From Haloechinothrix aidingensis (GTDB lineage Bacteria; Actinomycetota; Actinomycetes; Mycobacteriales; Pseudonocardiaceae): a stretch of DNA of 64,000 nucleotides. The position numbers and the translations under genes are program-made. Location of the stretch: assembly GCF_013450155.1 (NCBI RefSeq), contig NZ_JACCKD010000003.1, forward strand, positions 1-64,000. The letters are read 5' to 3'. This document shows, piece by piece, positions 8,314-16,989 of the stretch. The first letter of the stretch is position 1; each line of letters starts with the position of its first letter. The notes beneath the pieces were generated by a model that saw only the letters and a list, made by a program, of their open reading frames with translations, searched no databases and was not told the DNA's origin.

Positions 8314-9528
8314 TTATACCGGGCCTCTGGTGTGCGGCAGCCTGCCGAGGATCAGTGCGATCCGCAGCACGAGCGCGTCCCGCGGGTTGGACGCGTCCCT
8401 GCCGGTCAGCTCCGCCGCCCTCTTGAGCCGGTAGCGCACGGTGTTCGGGTGGACGAACAGCGTGCGCGCGCAGACCTCCAGAACGCCCCCGACCTCCAGG
8501 TAGGTGGTGAGGGTCTCGATCAGGGCGGTACCCGAACGTTCCAGGGGTTCGACGATCGTGTCGATGAGCTGCCGCTCGGCCTCCGCGTCGCCGGCGAGGG
8601 CACGCTCCGGGAGCAGGTCGCCCGCGCGGACGGGGGACGGTGCCGACGGCCAGCCGGAGACCGCGCGCAGCCCGGACAGCGCCTCGGACGCGCTGACGTA
8701 CGCCTCGGCAAGGCTGGGCATCGTCGGGCCGGCCACGGCGGGGCCGTCGCCGAACGCCTCGGCGATCCTGGGCAGGATCTCGCGGTCGCGGCCGGACCGC
8801 ACGGTACCGCCGCCGATGATCACGACGAGGCGAGAGCCCTGCACGCCGACCAGAACGGGCCGGTCCATACGGGATGCCTTGCCGCGGACGGTGGACACGA
8901 TGGTCGGCGGGTCCTCGGCGGGTGCGTGGCCGACGATCACCGTCGCGGCCGCGTCCGGGTCCCAGCCGAGAGCCGAGGCGCGCGAGAGGAGCGACTCCTC
9001 GGCGTCCCCCCGGACGATGCCGTCGACGACGAGGGCCTCCAGCCGCGCGTCCCAGGCGCCACGACTCTCCGCGGCCGCGGCGTAGGTCGTCGCGGCCGTG
9101 AAGGCGATCTCCCTGCCGTAGCGCAGGATGCCCTCGGTCAGGACGCGACGCTCGCTGTCGTCGGCGGCGAACGTCGGCAGATGCTCTTCGAGGACCTCCG
9201 TGGCGATCCGGATGAGGTGCACGGTGTGTCGCAGGTTGATCCACCGGGACAGCTCCGGTGGGGCTTCCCGGAACGCTTCGGTGGTCAGTTTGAGCGCATC
9301 GGCCGGGTCCCGGAGCCAGCCGATGAACCCCGCCACCCCGGTCTGGGTGATGAACAGGACGCTCGCGCGCTGGTCGGCGGGCATGCGGGAGAACCACGGT
9401 AGGTGTTCTTCCATGGCGGCAACGCTCTTGGCCGCGAGGTCACCGGAGGCTCGTTCGAGGTTGTGCACAGTGCTCGCCGAGAGGCTGAGCTGCGAGCGCC
9501 CGGACTGGTCGGCGCGATTTCCGCTCAT
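8314..9528 (-). CDS. fasR: PucR/CdaR-type transcriptional regulator of fatty-acid synthesis (FasR/MabR homologue)
   Basis: About 404 residues from ATG 9528 (a GTG 9 nt earlier is possible). The C-terminus has the PucR-family helix-turn-helix: LETLTTYLEVGGVLEVCARTLFVHPNTVRYRLKRAAELTG. The central part is a CdaR-like GGDEF-related domain, and the N-terminal ~170 residues are helical. Its position directly before fabD matches Streptomyces FasR and mycobacterial MabR (Rv2242), which bind the fab promoter and respond to long-chain acyl-CoA. Regulation of the downstream fab genes is therefore expected from context; no effector evidence is visible here. Confidence 0.88.
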   Translation of the reverse strand: MSGNRADQSGRSQLSLSASTVHNLERASGDLAAKSVAAMEEHLPWFSRMPADQRASVLFITQTGVAGFIGWLRDPADALKLTTEAFREAPPELSRWINLRHTVHLIRIATEVLEEHLPTFAADDSERRVLTEGILRYGREIAFTAATTYAAAAESRGAWDARLEALVVDGIVRGDAEESLLSRASALGWDPDAAATVIVGHAPAEDPPTIVSTVRGKASRMDRPVLVGVQGSRLVVIIGGGTVRSGRDREILPRIAEAFGDGPAVAGPTMPSLAEAYVSASEALSGLRAVSGWPSAPSPVRAGDLLPERALAGDAEAERQLIDTIVEPLERSGTALIETLTTYLEVGGVLEVCARTLFVHPNTVRYRLKRAAELTGRDASNPRDALVLRIALILGRLPHTRGPV

Positions 9529-9686
9529 GGTTACCACAATCCCACGCCCCGCTCCGGACGGGCCGATGGTGCTCCGCCCGCCGATATCACTCACCCGTGG
9601 CACCGTGTCGAGTTGCCGGCTCCCCGTGCCCTGGCGAATGATCGTCGGACTACAGGCATAGTGCCAGGACAAGGGAGGAGACTGTG

Positions 9687-10436
9687 ATGGACCAGCTCAG
9701 AGATGGGTTGGGTGACGCGTGGAGTCTGGTGACCACGTTCGTTCCCAAGCTCGTCTTCTTCTTGATCATCCTACTGATCGGTTGGTTGATCGCGAAGGCT
9801 GTCGCCAAGGCGCTGACCCTCGTACTCGGTAAGCTGGGCTTCTCGCGTCTCGTCGAGAAGACGGGGCTGTCCGGGACGCTCAGCCAAGCCAATATCGACG
9901 CCGCGTCGCTCATCGCGAAGTTGGCGTACTTCTTCATTCTGCTTATCGCGCTGCAGTTGGCCTTCGGCGTGTTCGGGCCGACCAATCCGGTGAGCGAGCT
10001 TCTCAACGATGTCATCGCGTTCTTGCCACGCGTGCTCGTGGCGATCGTGTTGGTGATCGTCGCTGCCGCCATCGCGAAGATGGTGCGTGACCTGGTGAAC
10101 TCGGCGCTGGCGGGCCGCCCGGCCGGTTGGCTGCTCGGTATGGTGGCCTACTGGTTCATCATCGCGCTGGGCATCATCGCCGCGCTCAACCAGGTGCAGA
10201 TCGCCACCACGGTGACGACGCCGGTGCTGATCGCCGTGCTGGCCACGGTAGGCGGCGTGATCGTCGTCGGCTTCGGCGGCGGTCTCATCAAACCGGCGCA
10301 GGAGCGTTGGGCCGCCTGGCTGGACAACATGCAGAGCAACCTCAGCTCTGGTGGGCAGGCCCAGGCGGGCCAGCGTTCGGGCGCCGGGTCGGGTCAGGAA
10401 CCCCCGACCCCTCCGCAGGGCACCACCCCGCGCTGA
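9687..10436 (+). CDS. TM-helix-repeat mechanosensitive channel family protein
   Basis: 249 residues. ATG 9687 follows GGGAGGAG (9673-9680); a GTG at 9684 is also possible. There are four or five hydrophobic segments (about residues 18-45, 78-98, 108-135, 145-165 and 170-200). Amphipathic stretches such as LIGWLIAKAVAKALTLVLGKLGF match the conserved TM_helix repeat of small MscS-related proteins. The C-terminal 40 residues are a Gly/Gln/Pro-rich tail. It lacks a full MscS beta domain, so true channel activity is unproven. It stands between fasR (divergent) and aceE (convergent), and palindrome copy B follows its stop. Confidence 0.8.
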   Translation: MDQLRDGLGDAWSLVTTFVPKLVFFLIILLIGWLIAKAVAKALTLVLGKLGFSRLVEKTGLSGTLSQANIDAASLIAKLAYFFILLIALQLAFGVFGPTNPVSELLNDVIAFLPRVLVAIVLVIVAAAIAKMVRDLVNSALAGRPAGWLLGMVAYWFIIALGIIAALNQVQIATTVTTPVLIAVLATVGGVIVVGFGGGLIKPAQERWAAWLDNMQSNLSSGGQAQAGQRSGAGSGQEPPTPPQGTTPR

Positions 10437-10443
10437 AGAATGA

Positions 10444-10492
10444 GCTGAATGGCGCTTTCCCTCCACATGACGGAGGGAAAGCGCCATTCGGC
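10444..10492. repeat. GCTGAATGACGC-family palindrome, copy B (bidirectional terminator)
   Basis: A 21-bp inverted repeat (10444-10464 with 10472-10492) with one mismatch and a 7-nt loop. It begins 7 nt after the channel-family stop and ends 21 nt before the aceE stop, again between convergent genes. The outer arm GCTGAATGGCGCTTTCC matches copies A and C except for a G/A change. Confidence 0.85.
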
Positions 10493-10513
10493 GTTCCCGG
10501 GTTCCCGGCGTTC

Positions 10514-13369
10514 TCAGTCCTCGTCGGAGTCGGCTTCCGGGATGCTGGCGGCGAACACGTCGTCGATCCGGTACCGGCGTGCCGCCTGGGACAGCGTCTC
10601 GTGCGGGATGTCGCCACGCCGCGCGAGCGAGGAGAGCGTGGCGACCACGATCGACTCCGCGTCGACCAGGAAGTGCCGCCGTGCGGCCGGGCGGGTGTCG
10701 GAGAAACCGAAACCGTCCGTGCCGAGGGTGTACATCTCGTTCGGCACCCATGGCCGGATCAGGTCCGGCACCGAGCGCATCCAGTCGGACACCGCGACGA
10801 TCGGCCCGCTCGTGCCGGTCAGCGCCCGGGTCACGTACGGCACCCGCGGCTCGTCATCGGTGTGCAGCAGGTTGTCCCTGTCGATCTCGACAGCTTCCCT
10901 GCGCAGCTCCGACCATGAGGTCGCCGACCACACGTCCGCGGCGACGCCCCATTCGGAGGCCAGCATCTCCTTGGCGCGCAGCGCGTCCGGCATGGTGACG
11001 CCGGAGACCAGGATCTGTGCTCGCGGCCCCTCGATGTCGGCCTCGGCGTAGCGGTACAGACCGCGCAGCAGGCCGTCCACGTCGAGGTCCTCCGGCTCGG
11101 CCGGCTGCTGGTACGGCTGGTTGTACACGGTCAGGTAGTAGAAGACGTTCTCACCGTTGCCGTCCGGGCCGCCCTCGCCGTACATGCGGCGCAGACCGTC
11201 CCGCACGATGTGGGCGATCTCGAAGGACCACGCCGGGTCGTAGGAGACCACGGCCGGGTTGGTCGTGGCCAGCAGCTGCGAGTGCCCGTCCGCGTGCTGG
11301 AGGCCTTCGCCGGTGAGCGTGGTGCGCCCGGCGGTCGCGCCGAGGACGAACCCGCGGGCCATCTGGTCCGCCGCGGCGTAGAAGCTGTCGCCGGTGCGCT
11401 GGAACCCGAACATCGAGTAGAAGATGTAGATCGGGATCATCGGCTCGCCGTGCGTGGCGTACGAGGTGCCGATCGCGGTGAAGGAGGCAACCGACCCGGC
11501 CTCGTTGATGCCCTCGTGGAGTAGCTGGCCCTTCTCGCTTTCCTTGTAGGCCAGCATGAGCTGGGCGTCCACCGAGGTGTAGATCTGGCCCTGCGGGTTG
11601 TAGATCTTGGCGGTGGGAAACATCGAGTCGAGCCCGAAGGTGCGGGCCTCGTCCGGGATGATCGGCACGATCCGCGCGCCGATCTCGGCGTCCTTGGCCA
11701 GCTCGCGGACCAGCCGCACGAACGCCATCGTGGTGGCGACCTCCTGCTTGCCGGATCCCTTGCGGATACTGTCGTAGATCGCATCGCCGGGCAGGACGAG
11801 CGGCTTCGCCGTGGAACGCCGTTCGGGCAGGAAGCCGCCGAGCGTGCGCCGCCTGCCGATCATGTACTCGATCTCCGGTGACTGCTCGCCAGGGTGGTAG
11901 TACGGGGGCAGCTTCGGGTCACGCTCGAGCTGCTCGTCGCTGATCGGGATCCGCTGGGCGTCGCGGAAGAGCTTGAGGTCGTCGGTGGTCAGCTTCTTCA
12001 TCTGGTGCGCGGCGTTACGCCCCTCGAAGGAGGCACCCAGGCCGTAGCCCTTGATGGTGTGCGCGAGGATCACGGTGGGCTGCCCGTGGTGCTCCAGTGC
12101 CGCCTTGTAGGCGGCGTAGACCTTGCGGTAGTCGTGACCGCCGCGCTTGAGGTTCCAGATGTCGGCGTCCGAGAAGTCCTTGACGAGGTCCTTGGTGCGC
12201 GGGTCGCGCCCGAAGAAGTGCTCCCGGACGTAGGCGCCGTCATTGGCCTTGTAGGTCTGGAAGTCGCCGTCCGGCGTCGTGTTCATCAGGTTGACCAGCG
12301 CGCCGTCGCGGTCGGCGTGCAGCAGCGCGTCCCACTCGCGGCCCCAGACCACCTTGATGACGTTCCAGCCCGCACCGCGGAAGTACGCCTCGAGCTCCTG
12401 GACGATCTTGCCGTTACCCCGGACCGGGCCGTCGAGCCGCTGCAGGTTGCAGTTGATGACGAAGGTGAGGTTGTCCAGCCCCTCGCCGGAGGCGACGTGG
12501 ATCAGGCCGCGCGACTCCGGCTCGTCCATCTCCCCGTCCCCGAGGAAGCACCACACGTGCTGGTCGTCGGTGTCCTTGATGCCGTGCGCCTTGAGGTACC
12601 GGTTGAACCGCGCCTGGTATATCGCGTTCATCGGCCCGAGGCCCATGGAGACCGTGGGGTACTCCCAGAAGTCGGGCATCAACCTGGGATGGGGGTAGGA
12701 GGGCAGGCCGCCCCCTTGGCCTGCGTGCGAGTGCTCCTGCCGGAACCCGTCCAGCTGGTCGGCGGTGAGCCTGCCTTCGAGGTACGCGCGCGCGTAGATG
12801 CCGGGGGAGGCGTGCCCCTGGATGAAGATCTGATCGCCACCGCCGGTGTGATCCTTGCCACGGAAGAAGTGGTTGAACCCGACCTCGTAGAGTGCCGCCG
12901 AGGAAGCGTAGGTGGAGATGTGCCCACCGACCTCGACACCGGGACGTTGGGCACGATGCACCATCACCGCGGCGTTCCACCGGATGAACGCGCGGTACCG
13001 GCGTTCGACCTCCTCGTCGCCGGGGAACCACGGCTCGTTCTCGGTCGGGATGGTGTTGACGTAGTCGGTAGCGGTCAGCGGAGGAACTCCGATGTTGCGT
13101 TCCCGCGCGCGTTCGAGCAGGCGCAGCATGAGGAACCGGGCACGCTGCTGGCCTCCGTGCGCGAGGGCGGCATCGAAGGAGTCCAGCCATTCCGAGGTCT
13201 CGTCCGGATCGATGTCGGGCAGGTGTGCCGCCATGCCGTCACGGATGACGCGGACGCGTTCCGGGGCCCGCTGGGGGGTTGCCTCCTGGCCGCTGACGCC
13301 TCGACCGTTCGAACTGTGCTGGGGCAAGGGATCTCCTAGCCTGGATTGTGCGGGTGTGGTCGTTCTCAT
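10514..13369 (-). CDS. aceE: Pyruvate dehydrogenase E1 component, homodimeric type
   Basis: About 951 residues from ATG 13369 (GTG 13381 possible). It decarboxylates pyruvate using thiamine diphosphate and feeds acetyl groups to the lipoyl E2. The TPP motif runs from [10 protein letters not shown] (Gly277) to NCN (306-308). GGHISTYAS and the [18 protein letters not shown] stretch (173-190) are hallmarks of AceE, and the length fits the family. The E2 partner is presumably the SucB/DlaT protein encoded at 32-34 kb, and E3 is the adjacent lpd, as in other actinobacteria where one E2 serves both PDH and 2-oxoglutarate complexes. The order fasR-channel-aceE-DUF3052-ahpE resembles M. tuberculosis Rv2238c-Rv2242. 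Confidence 0.96.
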   Translation of the reverse strand: MRTTTPAQSRLGDPLPQHSSNGRGVSGQEATPQRAPERVRVIRDGMAAHLPDIDPDETSEWLDSFDAALAHGGQQRARFLMLRLLERARERNIGVPPLTATDYVNTIPTENEPWFPGDEEVERRYRAFIRWNAAVMVHRAQRPGVEVGGHISTYASSAALYEVGFNHFFRGKDHTGGGDQIFIQGHASPGIYARAYLEGRLTADQLDGFRQEHSHAGQGGGLPSYPHPRLMPDFWEYPTVSMGLGPMNAIYQARFNRYLKAHGIKDTDDQHVWCFLGDGEMDEPESRGLIHVASGEGLDNLTFVINCNLQRLDGPVRGNGKIVQELEAYFRGAGWNVIKVVWGREWDALLHADRDGALVNLMNTTPDGDFQTYKANDGAYVREHFFGRDPRTKDLVKDFSDADIWNLKRGGHDYRKVYAAYKAALEHHGQPTVILAHTIKGYGLGASFEGRNAAHQMKKLTTDDLKLFRDAQRIPISDEQLERDPKLPPYYHPGEQSPEIEYMIGRRRTLGGFLPERRSTAKPLVLPGDAIYDSIRKGSGKQEVATTMAFVRLVRELAKDAEIGARIVPIIPDEARTFGLDSMFPTAKIYNPQGQIYTSVDAQLMLAYKESEKGQLLHEGINEAGSVASFTAIGTSYATHGEPMIPIYIFYSMFGFQRTGDSFYAAADQMARGFVLGATAGRTTLTGEGLQHADGHSQLLATTNPAVVSYDPAWSFEIAHIVRDGLRRMYGEGGPDGNGENVFYYLTVYNQPYQQPAEPEDLDVDGLLRGLYRYAEADIEGPRAQILVSGVTMPDALRAKEMLASEWGVAADVWSATSWSELRREAVEIDRDNLLHTDDEPRVPYVTRALTGTSGPIVAVSDWMRSVPDLIRPWVPNEMYTLGTDGFGFSDTRPAARRHFLVDAESIVVATLSSLARRGDIPHETLSQAARRYRIDDVFAASIPEADSDED

Positions 13370-13794
13370 TGTCTCGCGCACAACATCGCCGTGTTCGGCG
13401 GTCGCGCACGCGCTACTCCGCCATCGTTACATGCCGTCCGGTCCCGTGGCGCCCGGAATGCGCGCTTACTCGGGAGTAATCTCAGATCATTGATCGCGCC
13501 GCCTTTTGCGCAGCGCACGGACTTGCGTGTGAACCCCGTCGTGCCGCGTTCCCGTCCAGTGTGTCCACGGCTCGTGCGCTGTCCGGTTACCGGCGACCGG
13601 TATGCCGCAGGATCTCCTCGGCGCGGCGCGTACGGTCCTGCCGTGGCGGTGCGGAATGAGCCCTCCGGGTGGGGATTTTCCGTGCACGCGGTGTTGGTGG
13701 TTGCGCATCCGGCCTCGTCGGTGTTCGCTGAACTTGGACGGAGTTCGCTTCGCGGTACGTGCGTGCCGCACAGACAGATGGAGGATTAGCAGTC
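13370..13794. other. Divergent intergenic region between aceE and the DUF3052 gene
   Basis: 425 bp with no supportable gene. It should hold both divergent promoters. Apart from GGAGGA at 13780-13785 for the DUF3052 gene, I see no strong consensus hexamers, long palindromes or recognisable riboswitch. Confidence 0.5.
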
Positions 13795-14220
13795 GTGGTC
13801 GCCGCGGGAGACGTTGACAAGAACAACGTCGCCGACAGGCTCGGTATCGAACCGGACATGGTGGTCCAGGAGCTCGGATGGGACGAGGACGTCAACGACG
13901 CCGTGCGCGCCGCCGTCGAGGAACGCATCGGCGGTGAGCTTCTCGACGAGCACGCCGATGAGGTCATCGACGTGGTGCTGCTGTGGTGGCGTGACGGGGA
14001 CGGAGACCTGGGCGACGCCCTGGTCGACGCTCGCGGGCCACTCGACGAGAACGGTGTGATCTGGGTGTTGACGCCCAAGACGGGCCAGCCAGGGCACGTC
14101 GAACCAGCAGAGATCGCAGAGGCGGTCCCCACGGTCGGGCTGTCGCAGACATCCAATGTCAGTCTGGGCCAGGGATGGACGGGGTCGCGGCTGGTCCCCC
14201 CGCGACAGTCGCGCCGGTAG
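13795..14220 (+). CDS. DUF3052 family protein
   Basis: 141 residues, GTG start with GGAGGA 9 nt upstream. The acidic protein carries the family pattern NNVADRLGIEPDMVVQELGWDEDVND, then VLLWWRDGDGDLGDALVDAR and GVIWVLTPKTGQPGHVEPAEIAEA. The function is unknown and it is predicted soluble. The family is restricted to actinobacteria and is typically found beside aceE and ahpE, as with Rv2239c. The order here is the same, 182 bp upstream of the peroxiredoxin. Confidence 0.88.
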   Translation: MVAAGDVDKNNVADRLGIEPDMVVQELGWDEDVNDAVRAAVEERIGGELLDEHADEVIDVVLLWWRDGDGDLGDALVDARGPLDENGVIWVLTPKTGQPGHVEPAEIAEAVPTVGLSQTSNVSLGQGWTGSRLVPPRQSRR

Positions 14221-14402
14221 AGTTCCCGAGGGCTGCTGCCCTGCTGGCGAGTACGCATCGATAGGCTGGCCCGGCAGGCGAAGGTCCCGAGCCGGGTCCG
14301 GCAGGCCCGTGGCGATACGGGTTCCACGGCGTGCTGTTGGTGCTCTCGGCGGGAAGTCGGCTCGGCAGATGAATCGAACCCAGCGTGCGAGAGGATGCTC
14401 GA

Positions 14403-14867
14403 ATGGCCGTCGAGGTTGGCGCGAATGCCCCGGACTTCACACTCAACGACTACAACAAGCAGCCCGTGACGTTGTCGGACTTTCGGGGCGACAAGCCGGT
14501 GTTGCTGGTGTTCTACCCGTTCGCCTTCAGTGGCGTCTGCCAGGGTGAGCTGTGCCAGCTCCGTGACGAGTTCGCCGATTACGACGGCAAGGGAGTGCAG
14601 GTCATCGGCGTGTCGGTGGATACACCGTTCTCCCTGAAGGTCTGGGCGGAGCAGCAGGGCTACCAGTTCCCGCTGCTGTCGGACTTCTGGCCGCACGGCG
14701 AGGTCGCCAAGGAGTACGGAGTGTTCAACGAGAAGGCGGGCATGGCCGTGCGAGGTACCTTCCTGATCGACACCGACGGTGTCGTACGCTATGCCGAGGT
14801 CAACGAGCCCGGCCAGGCGCGTGATCAGCAGGCGTGGAAGAAGGCGATCGCGGACCTGGCCGCGTAG
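14403..14867 (+). CDS. ahpE: AhpE-type one-Cys peroxiredoxin
   Basis: 154 residues, ATG start with GAGAGGA upstream. It reduces peroxides and peroxynitrite in the cytosol. The peroxidatic Cys46 is in YPFAFSGVCQGELCQLRD; the usual Thr of PxxxTxxC is Ser here, as allowed in the superfamily. A second Cys51 follows in the C-x4-C spacing also seen in M. tuberculosis AhpE (CQGEL). The supporting Arg is in MAVRGTFLID. Location beside the DUF3052 gene and aceE supports orthology with Rv2238c. A tRNA gene follows 34 nt after the stop. Confidence 0.93.
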   Translation: MAVEVGANAPDFTLNDYNKQPVTLSDFRGDKPVLLVFYPFAFSGVCQGELCQLRDEFADYDGKGVQVIGVSVDTPFSLKVWAEQQGYQFPLLSDFWPHGEVAKEYGVFNEKAGMAVRGTFLIDTDGVVRYAEVNEPGQARDQQAWKKAIADLAA

Positions 14868-14901
14868 TCGGTTACGGTGCTCCGGGAACGGGGCACCGCC
14901 C

Positions 14902-14973
14902 GGGCGCATAGCTCAGCGGAAGAGCACTTGCCTTACAAGCAAGGGGTCGCTGGTTCGAACCCAGCTGCGCCCA
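14902..14973 (+). tRNA. tRNA-Val (anticodon UAC)
   Basis: 72 nt with a full cloverleaf: acceptor stem GGGCGCA/TGCGCCC, D-arm GCTC..GAGC, anticodon arm CTTGC-CTTACAA-GCAAG (anticodon TAC) and T-arm GCTGG-TTCGAAC-CCAGC, then discriminator A. The 3' CCA is not encoded. Confidence 0.97.
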
Positions 14974-15085
14974 CCGGATACGGATCGAGCGACGGGGTAG
15001 CGATCGCTTCCGGGCGATCGTGAGACGTTTCGGCGGTTATCACGCACCTTGTGCCGCACGGTCGTGGTCATGCCGATGCGGCGGG

Positions 15086-16126
15086 TCACCCCCCGATGTA
15101 GGACATCTCGACCTTGGGGCGCCGCGCCGTCTCCTCGGTACGGAGCTCGGAGTAACGGTCCGCGCGTATCCGCCAGATCGACCGGAGCCGCTCATCCAGC
15201 TCGGCGTCGCTGGTGCCGTCGCGCACCAGCGCACGCAGGTCGTGGCCCTTCGTGCCGAACAGGCAGGTGAACAGCTCACCCTGCGCGGAAAGGCGCGCCC
15301 GCGTGCAGGTACCACAGAACGGCTGGGTCACCGAGCTGATCACGCCGATCTCCCCCGCGCCGTCGGCGTAGCGGTACCGCTGCGCCACCTCGCCGGAGTA
15401 GGCAGCGTCCACGGGCTCGAGCGGCCACGAGGCGTGAATGCGGTCGACGATCTCGCGGGCGGGCACGACCTCGTCCAGCCGCCAGCCGTTGGTGGTGCCG
15501 ACATCCATGTACTCGATGAAGCGTACGACCCTGCCGGTCTCCCTGCCGTGCGCGGCGAGCCCGAGAATGTCGTCGCCGTCGTTGAGCTCGCGCTTGACCA
15601 CCGCATTGATCTTGATGGGGGACAGGCCGGCCTCCTCGGCAGCCGCGATCCCGTCGAGCACGCGCTCCAGGGGCACCGGGGTGTCGCTGATACTGGCGAA
15701 CCGCTCGGGGTCCAGCGAGTCGAGGCTGACGGTGACACGCGACAGGCCGGCATCGCGCAGCGAGCGGGCCTTGGACCGCAGCAGCGAGGCGTTGGTGGTC
15801 AGGGCGATGTCGGTGATGCCGTCGACGCCGGCCACCATCTCCACGAGGCGTTCCAGCTCGGCACGCAGGAGTGGTTCACCGCCCGTCAGGCGGATCTTCT
15901 GCACACCGATGCCGGCGAACGCCCGCACCAGCCGGGTGATCTCCTCGAAGCTGAGCAGCTCCTCGCGCGGCAGGAAGGCGTGCTGCGGTCCGAAGATCTC
16001 GCGAGGCATGCAGTACCGGCAGCGGAAGTTGCAGCGATCCGTGACCGAGATGCGCAGATCCCGCAGCCCGCGACCCATCTGGTCGGACGGCTGGGTGGCG
16101 CCACTGGTGCCGACCGGCGTGTCCAT
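15086..16126 (-). CDS. moaA: GTP 3',8-cyclase (molybdopterin synthesis)
   Basis: 346 residues, ATG start with AGGAG upstream. This radical-SAM enzyme converts GTP to the 3',8-cyclised precursor of cyclic pyranopterin. The first 4Fe-4S site is Cys32, Cys36 and Cys39 (CNFRCRYC). The second cluster is formed by CGTC plus a later Cys (GELFTCLF), and the conserved C-terminal Gly-Gly tail that enters the active site is present (SYIGG). No other moa or moe gene is nearby, so the rest of the pathway lies elsewhere. Confidence 0.96.
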   Translation of the reverse strand: MDTPVGTSGATQPSDQMGRGLRDLRISVTDRCNFRCRYCMPREIFGPQHAFLPREELLSFEEITRLVRAFAGIGVQKIRLTGGEPLLRAELERLVEMVAGVDGITDIALTTNASLLRSKARSLRDAGLSRVTVSLDSLDPERFASISDTPVPLERVLDGIAAAEEAGLSPIKINAVVKRELNDGDDILGLAAHGRETGRVVRFIEYMDVGTTNGWRLDEVVPAREIVDRIHASWPLEPVDAAYSGEVAQRYRYADGAGEIGVISSVTQPFCGTCTRARLSAQGELFTCLFGTKGHDLRALVRDGTSDAELDERLRSIWRIRADRYSELRTEETARRPKVEMSYIGG

Positions 16127-16188
16127 GGGCTCTCCTAATCCTCGATGTCACCGTCAACGGTAGGCGCTACCGGCGACAGTGACCACGT

Positions 16189-16194
16189 TATCCT
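16189..16194 (+). promoter_or_regulatory. Candidate -10 box for leaderless transcription of the HAD gene
   Basis: TATCCT ends 7 nt before the GTG start at 16202. A transcript would begin at or next to the start codon. No clear -35 is seen, as is usual in actinobacteria. Confidence 0.45.
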
Positions 16195-16201
16195 GCCTTA
16201 C

Positions 16202-16807
16202 GTGCACGCTACCGTCTTCGATCTCGGAGGAGTACTACTTGACTGGGATCCGGAGTACCTGTACGCCTCCCTCATCCCGGATGAGGACGAGCGCCGGTAC
16301 TTCCTGACGGAGGTGTGCCCCCGGGAATGGAACGCCGAGCTGGACGTCGGCCGTGACTGGGCGGAGGCGATCGCCGAGCGAGCCGAGCGGTTTCCCGCGT
16401 ACGCCGAGCTGATCGCCGCCTATCACCGTCGCTGGGACGAGATGATCGCCGGTCCGATCCCCGGGATGGTCGAGGTGCTCGACGAGCTGCGGCTCGCGGG
16501 CGTGCCGCTGTACGTGCTCAGCAACATCTCCGCGGCGAAGTGGCGGGACGCTGTGGCGCGCTGGGGCTTCCTCGACCGGCTGCGGGGAGCCGTGGTCTCC
16601 GGGCAGGAAGGGGTCGTCAAGCCGGACCCGTCGATCTATCGCACGCTGCTCGAGCGGTACGAGCTCGAGCCGGAACGTACCTTCTTCACCGATGACCTGC
16701 CCGGCAATGTCGCGGCCGCACGGGCGTGGGGTATCGACGCCGAGCAGTTCGTCGACGCCGCGACGCTCCGCGGCCAGCTGGTCGATCGCGGGCTGCTGCG
16801 CGGCTGA
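16202..16807 (+). CDS. HAD-superfamily hydrolase (YihX-like phosphatase)
   Basis: 201 residues from GTG 16202. HAD motif I is VFDLGGVLLDWDPEYL near the N-terminus, motif II is the Ser in YVLSNIS, and motif III/IV is KPDPSIYRTLLERYELEPERTFFTDDLPGNV with the acidic pair. This pattern with DLGGVL matches alpha-D-glucose-1-phosphate phosphatase (YihX-like) proteins, but the substrate cannot be read from sequence. The gene is divergent from moaA and monocistronic, ending at a 10-bp hairpin. Confidence 0.88.
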   Translation: MHATVFDLGGVLLDWDPEYLYASLIPDEDERRYFLTEVCPREWNAELDVGRDWAEAIAERAERFPAYAELIAAYHRRWDEMIAGPIPGMVEVLDELRLAGVPLYVLSNISAAKWRDAVARWGFLDRLRGAVVSGQEGVVKPDPSIYRTLLERYELEPERTFFTDDLPGNVAAARAWGIDAEQFVDAATLRGQLVDRGLLRG

Positions 16808-16810
16808 GCG

Positions 16811-16839
16811 GCACCCGGCGTCGCCGGCCCGCCGGGTGC
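16811..16839 (+). terminator. Hairpin after the HAD gene
   Basis: GCACCCGGCG and CGCCGGGTGC form a perfect 10-bp stem with a 9-nt loop, starting 3 nt after the stop codon. It isolates the HAD gene from the iron-regulated operon downstream. Confidence 0.6.
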
Positions 16840-16921
16840 TGGGCCCTGCTGTGCCGGTGTTCCTTCCCCTTTCCGGACCCGTGACGGTCATCTTCCCCTG
16901 AACGAGTGTCGTCCACGAGTT

Positions 16922-16960
16922 GAAGGTTAGGCTTACCTATACTAGGTTAGGCTAACCTTA
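16922..16960 (+). promoter_or_regulatory. Two adjacent iron boxes (IdeR/DmdR1 operators) ahead of the siderophore operon
   Basis: Two 19-bp sites lie side by side: one with core AGGTTAGGCTTACCT (16924-16938) and one with AGGTTAGGCTAACCT (16944-16958). Both match the actinobacterial DtxR/IdeR consensus TTAGGTTAGGCTAACCTAA at nearly every position. Between them is TATACT (16938-16943), a near-perfect -10 hexamer, so Fe2+-bound repressor would cover the promoter. Positions could be off by one base. Confidence 0.93.
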
Positions 16961-16989
16961 AATGATCTTCTTGTGGTTGGAGCGAACGT

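Noticed and set aside
11894-13339. Long plus-strand frame inside aceE
   Set aside because: High-GC shadow frame antisense to a clear AceE coding region; low-complexity Val/Leu/Arg composition.
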